From Halichondria panicea (lineage: Eukaryota; Porifera; Demospongiae; Suberitida; Halichondriidae): a stretch of DNA of 64,000 nt. The stretch spans positions 2,403,525 to 2,467,524 of the forward strand of contig NC_087378.1 of the NCBI RefSeq assembly GCF_963675165.1. The letters run 5' to 3'. Position numbers and translations under genes: made by a program. Of the stretch, positions 1-12,428 are shown in pieces. Each line of letters starts with the position of its first letter. The first letter of the stretch is position 1. The notes below the pieces were generated by a model. It did no database searches. It was not told the DNA's origin and saw only the letters and a program-made list of their open reading frames with translations.

Positions 1-53
1 TATTATGTTCTTGTGTAAACTGGAGTAGTGCTGTAATAATTTGATCTTTGCAG

Positions 54-528
54 TGGTCAGGCAACAACAGCTGATAGTACCCCAACTGTTGCTACATGTA
101 AAGACACAATGAAGAGTGTAACTTGCTACACAACTATGGCAACACAACAGGTAATTTATGCTAAAACAAAATGTTCATAGCCCGTGCGTTGAGCTTCTAT
201 TGTACAGTAGCAAAACGGATACGATAACTTTTTACCGTAATGACATTAACATTATGGGGAATGATCGTGAATCGGGAATGATTGTTTATAGCAACGATTA
301 GATCAATATTTTTTTTTCGCCTTCAAAGATCGCCTACAAGTTTCAACTATAAGCAGTTCTTTTTATCATTAGCAGTTGAAGCAGTCCATGAAAGTGTCTA
401 GTTCGCTCAAACAGCTCATTTTGTGTCCACACACACACACATACCAACCCTGCTGTGCGCTGTGCACACACGGGGTAATTATGCCTCGGTGCGCATGCGC
501 AAGCGAGGTATACGGTAGTGTGTGCGTG

Positions 529-560
<32 letters not shown>

Positions 561-3123
561 TGCGTGCGTGTGGGCTGCTAAAGGATCAATGAAGTGCAAG
601 TATAAGCTTCTAGTCATGTTTTCTTGGATTTTAATTCGTGGATTTGCAAAATAATGCTTTGTTCTCGAGTTATGCCTAGTTTTGCTTACTTGGAATGCCA
701 TTGCAGCCTTTTCAGAAGAGCACATAGCCAAACTTGTTTACCGAGTGTTGCTACTCTACTTAGTAGTTAGCTCTGCACTAGAATGCTAGCTATTGGTAGC
801 TGGAAGAGTGAGAAGAGTGCTGCAAGGCTCTGCTGACTTGCAGCCATTACTTGAACTTTTGGCATCGATCGTTTAACAACAATCATTATCGATCATTACC
901 ATGCACTCTTTGAGTTTCCCTGGATTTTGCATGCAGTAAAATTAATCATGACAATGTGTGTATAAAAGTTAGCTTAGTAGCTTTATGTTATGTAGCTTTG
1001 GCACCTCCACCGAGGCATCAGCACCTGTGGTGCTTTCATTATGCCTCGGTGCGCATGCGCAAGCGAGGTATACGGTAGTGTGTTTGTGTGTCTGTGTGTG
1101 TAGACTATTTCAGCTGCTCAAAGATCAATGAAATGCAAGTAAGAGTTTCTATAGGCTTCTTGTCATGTTTTTTTGGCTTGCAATGGTTGGATTTGAAAAA
1201 TAAAGCTTTGTTCTCGAGTTATGCCTAGTTTTGCTTACTTGGAATGCCATAGTCCGTAGCAAAATGTGTTCACCGAGTGTTGCTACTCTACTTAGTAGTT
1301 AGCTCTGCACTACTGAGAACGCTAGCTATTGGTACCTGCAGAGTGAGAAGAGAGCTGCAAGGCTCTGCTGACTTGTCATTAATTTTAGACTTGAACTTTT
1401 GGCACCGATCGTTTTTAACAACAATCATGGTCGATCATTACCCACTATTTGAGTTTCCCGCATGAAGAAAAATTATTCATCATGATAAATTAATGTGTGT
1501 ATAAAGCTAGCTATATGTTATGTAGATTTGGCACCTCCACCGAGGCATCAGCACCTGCAGTGCTTTCATTATATTATCTATTCATAATGCATGCACTCCT
1601 GATAATAGCATAAAAGAGAGAGAGTATCGAAACGTAGCATATAATAGCCTTGCATCAGACGTGACTTCCTGCCTGAAACGCGTGATCAATTAATGACAAT
1701 TTGGCAATAATTCTGCCTCGAGGCAAGTAGCGGCTCTGGGCACTGTTATTTATAGCAGGAGTTACATTACTACATCTGATGCAAAGCTATGCTATGTTCG
1801 ATACACTCTCTCTCTTTTAATATGGACTCTTGATAAATAAATCCGTTCTATGGCTATATATTGTATAAGACCCTAGTAAAATGTCATGCATTGCATGCTT
1901 AATTTTTGCATGATACCCATTTTTCCCATTAGGAAATGGTTTGCTGGACCCAGTGGCTTAAGCAAAATATGGCGGAGGTGAAGCAAGGTAATCTACCACA
2001 CTTACTACAAGACAGTCTACATCAACGCGATAAAAATTTCAATTGGACTGCAACTCATGCTTTTGCAGCAAGCTCAGAATACTTAGGTGTCAAAGTGATG
2101 AAATTGTTGCTGAAAAGTTTGGGAGAGGAACATCAACTTTTAATGAAGGATAAAGATGGAGATATTCCTATACAAAGTGCAATTCGCAGCAAGGCTCCAA
2201 AAGAAATAATTGAGCTATTCTTCATCATAGCAAATGAACTAAACGTGACAAATGATATGCTGTGTTCTCGTAACAGGAAAAATCAAACTCCGTTGTTGTC
2301 TGCATTTGATCACTCACACTGGGTTGCGGTAGATCTTCTACTCGATGTATGTGTCAAGTGCAACAAACTGCCTGAACTCACAGGAGTAAACGCACCATCT
2401 GGTCTGAAGTCCAACACCCTTCTCCACCGGGCATTTAAACGTGGAAATACAAAGTACTTTGATATCTTTCTCAGAGTATGCAATGCAAACGACATAGAGG
2501 GCGACCAGCTTACAGCAGCAGTTTTAATTCCCAACAAGAAAAGTGAGACTCCATGGTATTATGCATTTCATTTGAACAGTGACAAAATGTTTGAGAAAGT
2601 CTTGAAGATGGCAAAAAATAACCTTCCACTGACTTTTTTGTATACTGACCCCGATTCTAAATCTACCATGTTACACGAAGCACATCGTATGGGAAACGAT
2701 CGACGTTGCCAATTACTGAAAGACAATGGTGCTATAGACACACCTGATAAGAATGGGTTACTCCCTATTGATAGGAACCGTAATATTGTGCAAGAAGATA
2801 ACATGCCTAACATAGGTCCTGGTGAAGAAGGTGCAACGAGTGATACAAACTATTCTAGTGAAATTAACACTGAGGTAAGTTTATCAAGGTACCAATTCTT
2901 TTCTTAAGCTGAAATTCATCAATGTTACAGCTTCATATATCTGCTCCTGATATAATTAATGGCTGAAATAATTATTGTAACATAATTCATAATTATATAG
3001 GGTGGGTCTACCAGTGGAAATGAAGACATGCCACAATCAGAGAGTGCCTCCTTTAGTTTATCAAGCCAGTCAAGCTACACTGGATCTGTCTGTTACGGGG
3101 AACCTGAGCAGTGTGCTAATTAG
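54..3123 (+). CDS. Ankyrin-repeat-like protein, 3' part of gene (5' end outside window)
   Basis: Three exons join in one open frame: 54-150, 1933-2875 and 3001-3123 (stop TAG 3121-3123), all with GT-AG borders. The large middle exon encodes about 314 residues with degenerate ankyrin-type helix pairs. Examples are a 'TLLHRAFKRGN' stretch, 'TPLLSAFDHSHWVAVDLLLDVC' split by a turn, and 'TMLHEAHRMGNDRRCQLLKDNGA'. The first visible exon and the last one are Ser/Thr-rich and low in complexity, ending in a Ser-rich tail. No signal peptide or membrane segment is visible in this part. The gene has no seen start, so N-terminal domains may lie upstream. A possible poly(A) signal AATAAA lies at 3340-3345, inside the opposite-strand receptor gene's 3' region. 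Ankyrin repeats bind proteins; the partner cannot be told. I am sure of the exon chain, less so of the family. Confidence 0.75.
479..1037. repeat. MITE-like repeat, copy 1
   Basis: It starts with TTATGCCTCGGTGCGCATGC and ends with a complementary 'CACCGAGGCAT' word followed by 'CAGCACCTGTGGTGCTTTCA'. It holds a (GT)n/(GC)n stretch at about 520-570. A second copy follows directly. It lies in the intron of the ankyrin-type gene. It has no coding capacity and looks like a non-autonomous DNA element. Confidence 0.7.
1039..1570. repeat. MITE-like repeat, copy 2 (tandem to copy 1)
   Basis: It shares the left end, the body and the right end with the copy at 479-1037. Shared words include 'TTCTCGAGTTATGCCTAGTT' and the right-end 'ACCTCCACCGAGGCATCAGC'. 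The (GT)n tract is shorter. The head-to-tail arrangement with no spacer suggests either duplication or insertion into the element's own end. A diverged relative is present at about 62290-62500. Confidence 0.7.
1611..1819. repeat. Short inverted-repeat element (MITE)
   Basis: The left arm begins TAAAAGAGAGAGAGTATCGA (1611) and continues to 'GCATCAGAC' near 1660. The right arm (about 1773-1819) is its near-complement, ending 'TCGATACACTCTCTCTCTTT'. The element is about 210 bp, intronic and non-coding. Confidence 0.75.
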
Positions 3124-3339
3124 ATCATTCATGAGTACCCCAAATGATACTGTTTATGTCTGTCACCCCCTTCATCATTCAGATACTGTATATCAATTAT
3201 AATAGTATAGATACGTGACGTTATAGTATTACAACTGCAGCTGATGTATAAATTGTACGTACAAAAACAACACGGAAGAAAAACTAAATTATCAAGATCA
3301 AGAAAATAGATGAATGATTGAGACAGAAACAAGAAGATA

Positions 3340-3345
3340 AATAAA
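3340..3345 (+). other. Candidate poly(A) signal of the ankyrin-type gene
   Basis: AATAAA lies 217 bp after the ankyrin-type stop codon and only 35 bp short of the convergent receptor gene's stop (3380-3382). If it is used, the two transcripts overlap little or not at all in coding sequence but share 3' UTR territory. Confidence 0.4.
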
Positions 3346-3379
3346 AATGGTTGTTGAGTGCCATGACAGAGTGTTAGTG

Positions 3380-6300
3380 CTATAGAACAGTTGAGAGAGC
3401 GACGGGTTCTTCGAATTGAGAGTAGATGTACATGTCATAGTTCTGGAAGTCCAACAGATTCTGCAATGGTGTGTGTGTAGAGCACACAGGTGATCAAATA
3501 TATAGAGCCATGGAGACAAACAATAGAGTTAGATGTACATGCATATAGCATAGTAATAGGAAGCTCACAAAACAACGTGACAATATAGTACCACTGAGTG
3601 AGCTGATGAACTCACCACTTTAGAATTGGCCAGGTCTTCGAGCTTCTCATGGATGACAGAGAAGTGTGGGCGATCCACTGGATTCCTCCTCCAACAATCC
3701 AGCATGAGTTCGTGGCTGTAGGGGAAATAATACAGCCTTAGATAGTGATCAAGCTCTAACAACAGGTATAGGTACATGTGGGTTGCCAAAACAATTTGTG
3801 TGGTGGTGTGTACACACAGTAGGTACGGTAAGTACACTCACATTTCTTGGGCGCAGTGCTGAGGACAAGGCATTCTCATTCCGTTCATGAGTTGCGAGTA
3901 GAGGTCCTCAGGCTGAATCTCTCCATAGGGGGTACCCCCCACAGTCACCAGCTCCCACAGTGCCACACCAAACGACCACCTGCAAAACATTGAGCATGGG
4001 TCACAATTGATCTACGTACTTGCCATTGCATGCTAATAATATTTGCAGGACATGCATGCACATATTAAGTGTATATCTACTACAATGTAGGTATCTCTGA
4101 CTTACACATCGCTGTATGTAGTGGCAGTCTGATCAAAGAGGGTTTCTGGGGCTAGCCACTTCATGATGTAGTCTCTGCTCTCAAAGGTCATGTCGAAGGA
4201 GCCCACATTGTAGATCTTGATGCTCATGTTGGCGCCAACCAGGACATTCTTGGCACAGAGGGCACGGTGGACCAACTGCAGTGAGGAATGTAACAAATGA
4301 ACACACTGTGCTGTGTGGCATGATTACTACTCCTAACAGGCCATGGCTATGCATAATTATGTGATCTGAAAGACCAAATACTAACTACAAGTACAGTTTA
4401 CCTTTCTATCAGCGAGGTATCTCATGCCATTAGCGATCTTGGCACCAATGTTGAGGAGGTCCCTAGGATAGAGGTTGATAGCTGGGGCCTGGTATCCAAG
4501 GCCGGGGGAAACTGTGTATCGTCCGTTGTGACCACGGGATGTCCTCAGGAAACCCAGCAAGTCACCGTGACACATGTACTCCATCACCATGTACATAGGC
4601 TCTGTAAGGGAAAGGGGGAAGCAGTCAGTGAGTGATCTTGTGGGTGGCTTGTAGAAGACTACTCAAGTTACAAAGTCATTCCAACACACACTTCTTCTAC
4701 AATACCAAGGAGGATACTTATTACACCTCACTGAATAGAATCAAAGCTATTGGCTTCCAGGCACTCAAAGCTAAAATAAACTATTTCATAAGTACAATAG
4801 GACAGACCATGCATGCACACATGCACAGTACTCACTTCCAACAGTACAGACTCTCAGCATTGAAACAATGTTCTCGTGAGGCCCAATACTGGACAACATC
4901 TCCATCTCAGCCACTAGAGCTTTCACATCGTCCTCGGTGGCATCCACTGCACACAACACAACCACAAGTGAAAGCTTGGTACATTTATGTATACAACCAC
5001 AAATTAATAGGCAATTTGAATCACTACATGAATGTATGAAGTGGAACCTAACAATTATAGTTAAGGAAATGCCCAGCTGCACTGTGGGTTCTAGTGTGCC
5101 CACAGTTCAGGGCCATGCCAAATGTGGGCATACCTCTGACTGACTTGATGGCCACATCAACAGGTTTCTCCTTGATGCCAGTTGCCAGCCCTTTGTAGAG
5201 TACCGTGAACTGACCCTCACACAGAGGGTCGCACAGCTTGATGTTCTCACGAGGAAACTCCCACTTGGGGTCGATATTGGCAAGGAACTGGTCGGAAGTG
5301 GGACTGCTCATACCAGGAGAGGCGGGATAGCCAGAGCTGGGACGAAGTGTGAGCGCTGTGTACTCATTTTTAGGGGCACCATCAGTTTTGACGTCCTCTC
5401 TGCTCCAAGTTTGTTGCTGACTCTGTAGCTGACGTCTGTGTGGGTGTTGGAATAATAAGTATGTAAACGTGCACGCTGGTGTGCATGTAAGAGTGGGCAA
5501 CCACTTACAATTAGGCATATCCTAGAGACTAAACAATGCCCAATTGAATTAACCCACCTAGATACCAACATCCCCTGTTTATAGCAATTAAAGTGCATGC
5601 ATGATTACTAATTAGGGATGAGAGCCTACCTGTGTGGATAGTAGAAGCATAGGCAGAATATTCCCACTGCAGTACCGATGGCAAGCAGCACAGCCACTCC
5701 AGCACCAGCTCCCACAGCAATAGCAACAACATGAGTGTCCTCATCTGGATAACAAATGAGAGATATTGTATTTGCACAGGCCATTACACTTTGCTGTGAA
5801 CGTCCATAAATTTACAAGATACAGTAATTTTGACTACAAGCTTTATCGTTGGAAATAGCAATTTGTTTTCTGCCGTGTTTAAACGTCCAAACTCTCATGG
5901 TGACAACTGATATGCATAGAGAGGGCCACTCACCAACAGTGAATTTTTTCCTTGCACTCTCCGGCCCCTGCACGGTGTTGTCTCCAACCACAGATACAGG
6001 AGTGACAGTGAGCTGAAAGCTGCCAGGGTTGAGGTTGGTCAGAGGGTAGGAGTACATCACACCATCGGTAGTGAGAGTGGAACTGTTTTCCTCTCTTTGC
6101 ATAACCACAACATCTTCATCCTCTCTGTAATAAGTAGAGAGAGCATTAGCTTTTTTTGTTGAAGGTAAACCGTGAAAAAAAGTAAGCGTCTATATTTATC
6201 CACTTTCACAAACCTGTATAACAGGATCATGTGCTTCTGAATGGGCTCCACTGAGTTGCCGGGCTGTTGCCAAGTGACTGTTCTCTGACGACTACTACTT

Positions 6301-9300
6301 GTTCCCACTATAAGAAGATTTGTAACAGGAGCTGGTGGGCCTGTGAAAGAAAAACAATGCTTATGACAAGCACATCTTCTAATGACGAACAAAGTAAATG
6401 CGGAAATATTGGTCATTGCACAACAACTGTTTACAAAACAGAAGTTGTAATGCAACACTGTTGTTGTCTAGCTATGCCCACAGAGTACATACCAAAGAGA
6501 ATAATAACTTTGGGGGTACTGCCACGAGAGTTGTTGGCCACACAGGTGTACCCTCCAGTGAAGTTGCTTGTGAGGGCATTGATAGTCAGTGTACTGGACA
6601 TTGTGTCAGACGAGATGCTGAATTTGCTGTTTGGAGTGATGACACGATTCTAGGTGGAAAATGAGAAAAACATTTCTTAATATTTATATAGATGTATCCT
6701 GAACATTTAAGCAAACTACAGGAGGGAGTAGGATTGAAAACCGCCTACACTAAGACATTAAAACTACAACATGACAGATTAGCTACCTGTATATCTCTCC
6801 AGAAAAATTCAACAGAGTCTTCTTGTGCTTCAGGTTGAATGGAGCAGGTGAGAGGGACAGCTTCCCCATAGGCTGACACCTGCACATCCATTAGCTCCAC
6901 CACAGGACGGTCAGGACCTGCAGGAAAGACAGAGACTTTCAACCAATGACACCAAAATTGTATTGTCCTGCTTTTTAAAATATCAAAACTGCATTATTTA
7001 ATGGGAACACCTATTGTTTTTGTATTCTATTATCTTCAGTCGTTTTTTGTGCCATTTAGACATAACTATTGTTGGCTGTCCATGTTTGTGGCATTGACGA
7101 GAGGCAGATGTGCTTTTGATGCCAATCTAATTGAGCAATTGAGTTGTAATTACCGAGTGGGCACTTGGTCTACACATGCAGTAATTACATGCACTTAAAC
7201 ACAATGCTTGTAACACTTATTAATTGCATACAAATTGCCGTGCTTTCAGGGAACTGTTAGTTTGCAAGTATCATTTCCACATGCAGCAACAATATATTAG
7301 TGTGAAGCTACAAACTTTCATTGGTTGCATAAACAAGCACATTCTCAATTTGAATTCCTTCGCGTGGGAAAATATTTGCCCTATCAATGGTGCTACCCAC
7401 ACAGTATCTCGATCAACTGGTATTCTAATCCGTTAGTCACCCAGGTAACAGATAACCTATTTCATTCCATTCTGATCTGGCTGTGTGCGCTATGGCCTCC
7501 TAATGCCGTGTGTGTTGAGCCAACATCACAATGACTTATAGCCCTTTTAACAGGAGAGCACAACAACACACCCATGCAGTTACAGGTGTTGCTAAATAAA
7601 TAGGTCACCCAGGAAGTTGTTGTGGTTTGCACAGTATAGGAATATGAGATTCATGAGTTACAATATTCACGGTTCCTGGTGCTCATGACAACAACATTTC
7701 CCAACCTGAATGCTATTGACACCTTAGGGAGTGTCCAGCTGTACTGTCAATTAACTATCAGCTAGGATACAGGGCATAGCAACAGCCGATTAAGATTATA
7801 CTCCTACAACTACCACCCACAGGAAATGCAAGCACTCAGGAGGCCATAGCAACCATGTCCGATGTGTTTGAGCTCTTATTCAAAGAAACACATGCAGATT
7901 TACTGATTCTGGGAAGTACACAACAGGCAAACAGAAACCTATTGTTGGACACCTTACATCATTTGCATCACCATTTTTGTGGCTAGTTAGCATATGGGCG
8001 CTCGACAGACAGACAAAAGACAAATTCCTTTCAAGGGCATGTTCTGCCTGTTGCGTTGAAAACAAAGTCTAGTACCAACTTGGGGTAACTTGCATATATA
8101 CATAACATGCAATGCACGAAAGAATGACTTACCAATTGGTATAACTGTGATAGTTGTTTCCGCCTTAGCAAAATCATTACTGGCCTTAATTATGTATTCT
8201 CCAGCATCTGACTGTTTCAGGTCACTGATGATCATCTCAAACTGTGTATTAGCAAAGCTAAATTCTATTCGAGGGCCGTTGACTAGGAGGACTCCCTCTC
8301 TGTACACTTGCACGGTAGGGTCGGTGCCAGTTATACTGAGGGTAACACTGAGGTCCTCCGTAGTAAAACCACTGAACTCAGTGGCAGAACTAATAACAGG
8401 CTCGCCTGAGGAAGAGGACAAACAGTGATATTAATAATTACACATGGGTGTCATAGCTATAAAATGTCTCTATCGTCACTACATGCAGTGTTGCCGGGAT
8501 CTTAAACTCACCGATTATAGTTAAGGTAGCGTTTAAAGAAAAAAACGTTAGGCAATTGTTTCCATCAGAGGTAGCAAAGCATTGATATTGTCCAGCATGG
8601 TATGACTGTACTCCTTCTATCATAAGAGTGTTAGCCACATTAGAAGCACCCACAGCGCGTCTATAAAACCTGCAGTAAAAGAGGAACAGCAGTACACACT
8701 TACTATAATGCATTCGATAGATAACTTACATGTCATTTCTATCCCTGATATCGTTTAACTCGAGGAAGGCTCCATTTGCCATATAATGCCTGAAGGTCCG
8801 ATGCAAATATGTATCTGTACTTATGTCACAGGTGAAGTTCACAAAGTCTCCAAGGCGAGCTTCCACACTTATGGGATGGGACACAAACATATCTGCAAAG
8901 GAGGGAACAGCTTTAATATCTGGTGCAGTCTGCATTGTCCTTGGTACAACATTAACATAGGTCACTCAGTCACATAAAGTCTACGCACACTAGCTGTGCA
9001 AAAGGGTTGAAATTATGGCTATAATGTTGCTGTTAGGGTATAGCCTGTCAACAAGTGCACTTATACAGGATGATGACGTCAGTTGTGGACCTTCTTTGGT
9101 GGCCTTATATAAACAAGTTAGGAATCAAAACTTTATTTTACAGCTAGTTATATAACCCACAACAAGTGGGTGTCAAACCATGCACAAATCAGCGTTACAT
9201 ATTCTTGGTGTGGCCTGAGGCATAAATACAAGCCAGCCAGTGTTAATCACAACACTAAATGACAGAATTTACACTCTATAGATGAATGCAGTTGGCTTGA

Positions 9301-10537
9301 GAAATGACAGGAATCTTTAGAACTCAATGACAACACTGTATAAGTATCTGCACAATGCTTCCGAATAGACTGCATGTTTATGATATCAAATTAAGCAACT
9401 GAATGCCCCGCCATTACGACCGACCACAATAAAGAGTCCCAGCAGCACAAACAAGAGGCTAGCTGTGAACTGAAGCTACAGGAATGTGACTAGCTGTCAA
9501 CAGAGACCTAAGAAGGTTAATTGGGTCAGCTACAAACTTGGCTCTCACTGTCTTTGCGCTCAGATCAACTCCAAAATCTAGTAACAAGATGATATTAAGT
9601 TGTCTAACACAATAATCCCCCTACTTGTTTCAATAGCTATAACAAAAGAAAGCCACGCAACTAAAAGATGCCTTGCGATGTTGTGCAGTAATTTGGTAAC
9701 ATAATGCTAATTCAATACTCATGACCCACACAATTCGTAACTAGGGTTATACGTACACATGAAATTATATCCAAAGTATATCGATCGATAAGTTGAGAAA
9801 CAAAGGAGTAAACACATTACACTCCCACGAAAACTACGGCAACCACCTTTATTAAGTTAGTTTCAAACCAATTTTAAGGAAATACTCTGCCTTATCCACA
9901 AAAAGCTGTCGTGATTATTGTTGTATTGTCCAGGACAGGTGTTATGAGAGCTGTGACAGGTGCATTATCAAGCTAGGTATGAATTCCCACACAGCAAGCG
10001 TTTATCTCCCTAATGAATAGAGCCACCCCACTTCCTCCCCCATGACAAGGGCAACTCCTACAGGAGTATTCCTCAGCACTGGAGAAGCTAACCATGAATG
10101 GCACAGTTTACCAGAGTTAATTAATGGCCAAAATTGGATTAAAAACACACTTGAAAAGATTTTGAGCTGGGTTTCTAACCACAACAACACTCTACAGTGG
10201 CTAGGTTAAGTATGCAACACCAGTAACAGCTGTGTAGGGCATCAAAGCAACCAATTTTTGTGGGCTATACCACAATAGCTACAAACAACTGTTACATCAG
10301 TCTTGTAGAAAACTAAGCTGTAGGTAATACATGCTTGTAAGGTAATTATGTTTAAGCCATTGTGCACCCTCCAAATGTGTAAGAGATACAACAGTTGCTA
10401 ATGGCCTAGGGAATTGACCACACGTCCTGTATAGCAACAATATATACTTCAACTTGCTAAGTGCACTCACTTTCATCACATACGTTAGCTGCTACAGCAG
10501 CAATGAAGACAGTCAACAGAGCGAGAATTCTCGGCAT
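3380..10537 (-). CDS. Ig/FN3 receptor tyrosine pseudokinase (single-pass membrane)
   Basis: Sixteen exons (5' to 3'): 10537-10471, 8892-8730, 8669-8512, 8405-8133, 6917-6787, 6649-6493, 6340-6214, 6124-5934, 5744-5630, 5435-5134, 4946-4836, 4601-4402, 4275-4106, 3979-3842, 3715-3616, 3460-3380. They give 827 residues in frame. Domain order: signal peptide (starts MPRILALLTVFIAAVAA); Ig1 (about 23-130, FTC...YQC); Ig2 (130-220); Ig3 (220-316, LTC...YTC); FN3 (317-422); membrane span (about 427-451); tyrosine-kinase-like domain (about 515-800). The VAIK lysine (K558), a helix-C glutamate (near 575) and catalytic-loop Asn (N675) remain. The HRD Asp is Ala (HRAL, A670), DFG reads NVG (688-690), and two glycines of the P-loop are changed. 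Phosphotransfer is therefore unlikely, and a signalling or adhesion scaffold role, as in other receptor pseudokinases such as PTK7, is inferred. The Tyr-rich tail contains YDMYIYSQF. It is divergent from CSN1. Confidence 0.9.
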
Positions 10538-12428
10538 CTTGTCTCTGTGTGTGTGTTAGAATCTGGGAATAGAAATGTATACATGCAGTCAGTGGCTTTT
10601 CAAAACACAGTTACAGTATGATCTGGCATATCAAGTGTACAGACAGAAACATGATTCTTTTTTACAGTTGAATTTGTTTAGTTACGTGTGTGGTGACATT
10701 ATAGGTGACACTTCAAAGCAAATGTTTGGGTTAGGAATACTTACATCAAAGGCAAGGTGGAACACCTGCAACCTATTCAAAGGGTATAACTTCACAGCCC
10801 GTATTTACATGATGCGTAGCCTTTTAGAAATCAGTCAATAGCCAAGGTATTCAATAACATATTACCAATACAGCTAGACCAGCATTACTGGAACATGAAA
10901 GGTATAGAGCAGGAATGAAAAGTGTACAGTTTCACACAACGGGGGAACATGTTTAAGCAAACTGTTGTGTGTTTTCTAGCTGTTGTAGCTGTGTTTTGCT
11001 ACAGTCAGACAGTGTAGCACATCACCAGGCAACTGTCAGAGATCAAACATTCAGTTTGATATCTTAGCTACCGATTAATTTACATTTTGTGGAAAACACT
11101 ATATTATAATGACATCAAAAGACAGGTAGGAACTTATGAAAGTCATTAACTTAGATCAAAGAGAAGGACACGAATGTCATGGAATGCAGTAGGAAGGATG
11201 TTAAAGAGCTTTGTACGTCACTGGAATAGAATCATATTCTCCCAGGAGGGTAACAAAACAAAGTAAGACTTGGTATCCTAGAAACCTTCAAGCTAAAGTG
11301 GTAAGATCAGCTATTGACAATTGCATCTAAACAAGGTCACGGAATACATTCCATGCCAACTGTTCTGTTGTCGTGTAAGCGATAAAAACATTAAGTGTGT
11401 TGCTATCCCACAGATATGTCAAGAATGAACATTTTCTTTACAGCACATCAACCCACCCAGGTGCTAGCTATCACACATAATGACTATTGTTACATGCATC
11501 TATTTAACTTCCCAATACTCAGCATCACTATAAGCAAATAAATGCTGTGTACTACTTAGCCAGTAAAAACGAGAGCATCTAAAAGGAGGGTTCCTAATGC
11601 ACTGTGGTTTTAACTTTCGCAAAATCCTATGCTGCAAAACTGCACAAAGTTTATGTGGGAAAATGGGTGTGACGATGGACAAGGAGAATACACCTCAAGT
11701 TAACCAGAGTCATAGGACATGGTGTGAAACACACCTCTACCCATAGAGCTAGCTCACAGCCTTTTAGTGGACAACACTTCGCAGTTTCACAGTTCGCATA
11801 GTATACCGTATAATCTTTGCATGAGCTATTAAATCAGCTGCAACAGCATACTATGACTATATACACTACTCTTGCTATATAACATTGCCTACATTAGCTG
11901 GCTATAATAACACACAGCATTCCAAAAGTACCCAATCTCATCTTATAATCATACATTTGACTTCAACCATTCTCATATTAAAAATTGTGGTGGAATGAAG
12001 ATCAGTGACTGGACCCATATAATTATTAACAACATGTGCTCTTTAATATTAAGGTCAACTTGAATGCAGATCTACGTTTCCTCACCTAAAGTTAAATCTG
12101 TGCTTGTCAACTGCAGGTAGATGTACTCTTCTTGAGAGCGAATTATAGTCAGTGTCGTATATTCTTTGCACTCAAGTCGTTTTGCTAATAAAGCATGTTT
12201 CCTTCTTGTTATAAGCGCAGACATCTCTGCATTCCAATGTTTTAATTTACTTCCTTCCCTAAATCTGGCTCAGCCGCGGTTAGTATTCAAGGTTTAAAAA
12301 AATAGAAACTGGCTAACTTCGAATACAAGCCGCGACAGTGGCACTATTGTAGTCACGTGCCCGGGTACGGGTAAAGAAGAACTGTTTTTCCAGCTCCTCT
12401 TTAGACAGTTACCTAGTATTTACACAGT
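10538..12428. promoter_or_regulatory. Shared 5' region of the receptor (-) and CSN1 (+) genes
   Basis: No coding exon is supported in these 1.9 kb. The two genes are transcribed away from each other, so this stretch must hold both promoters and any receptor 5' UTR exon. A TCACGTG E-box lies at 12353-12359, about 70 bp before the CSN1 start codon, beside a GC-richer patch (CCCGGGTACGGG). A possible receptor 5' UTR splice donor on the minus strand lies near 12086. This is position-based inference. Confidence 0.45.

Noticed and set aside
369-731. Open frames over the (GT)n tract
   Set aside because: They are produced by simple repeats, with no splice context and no homology.
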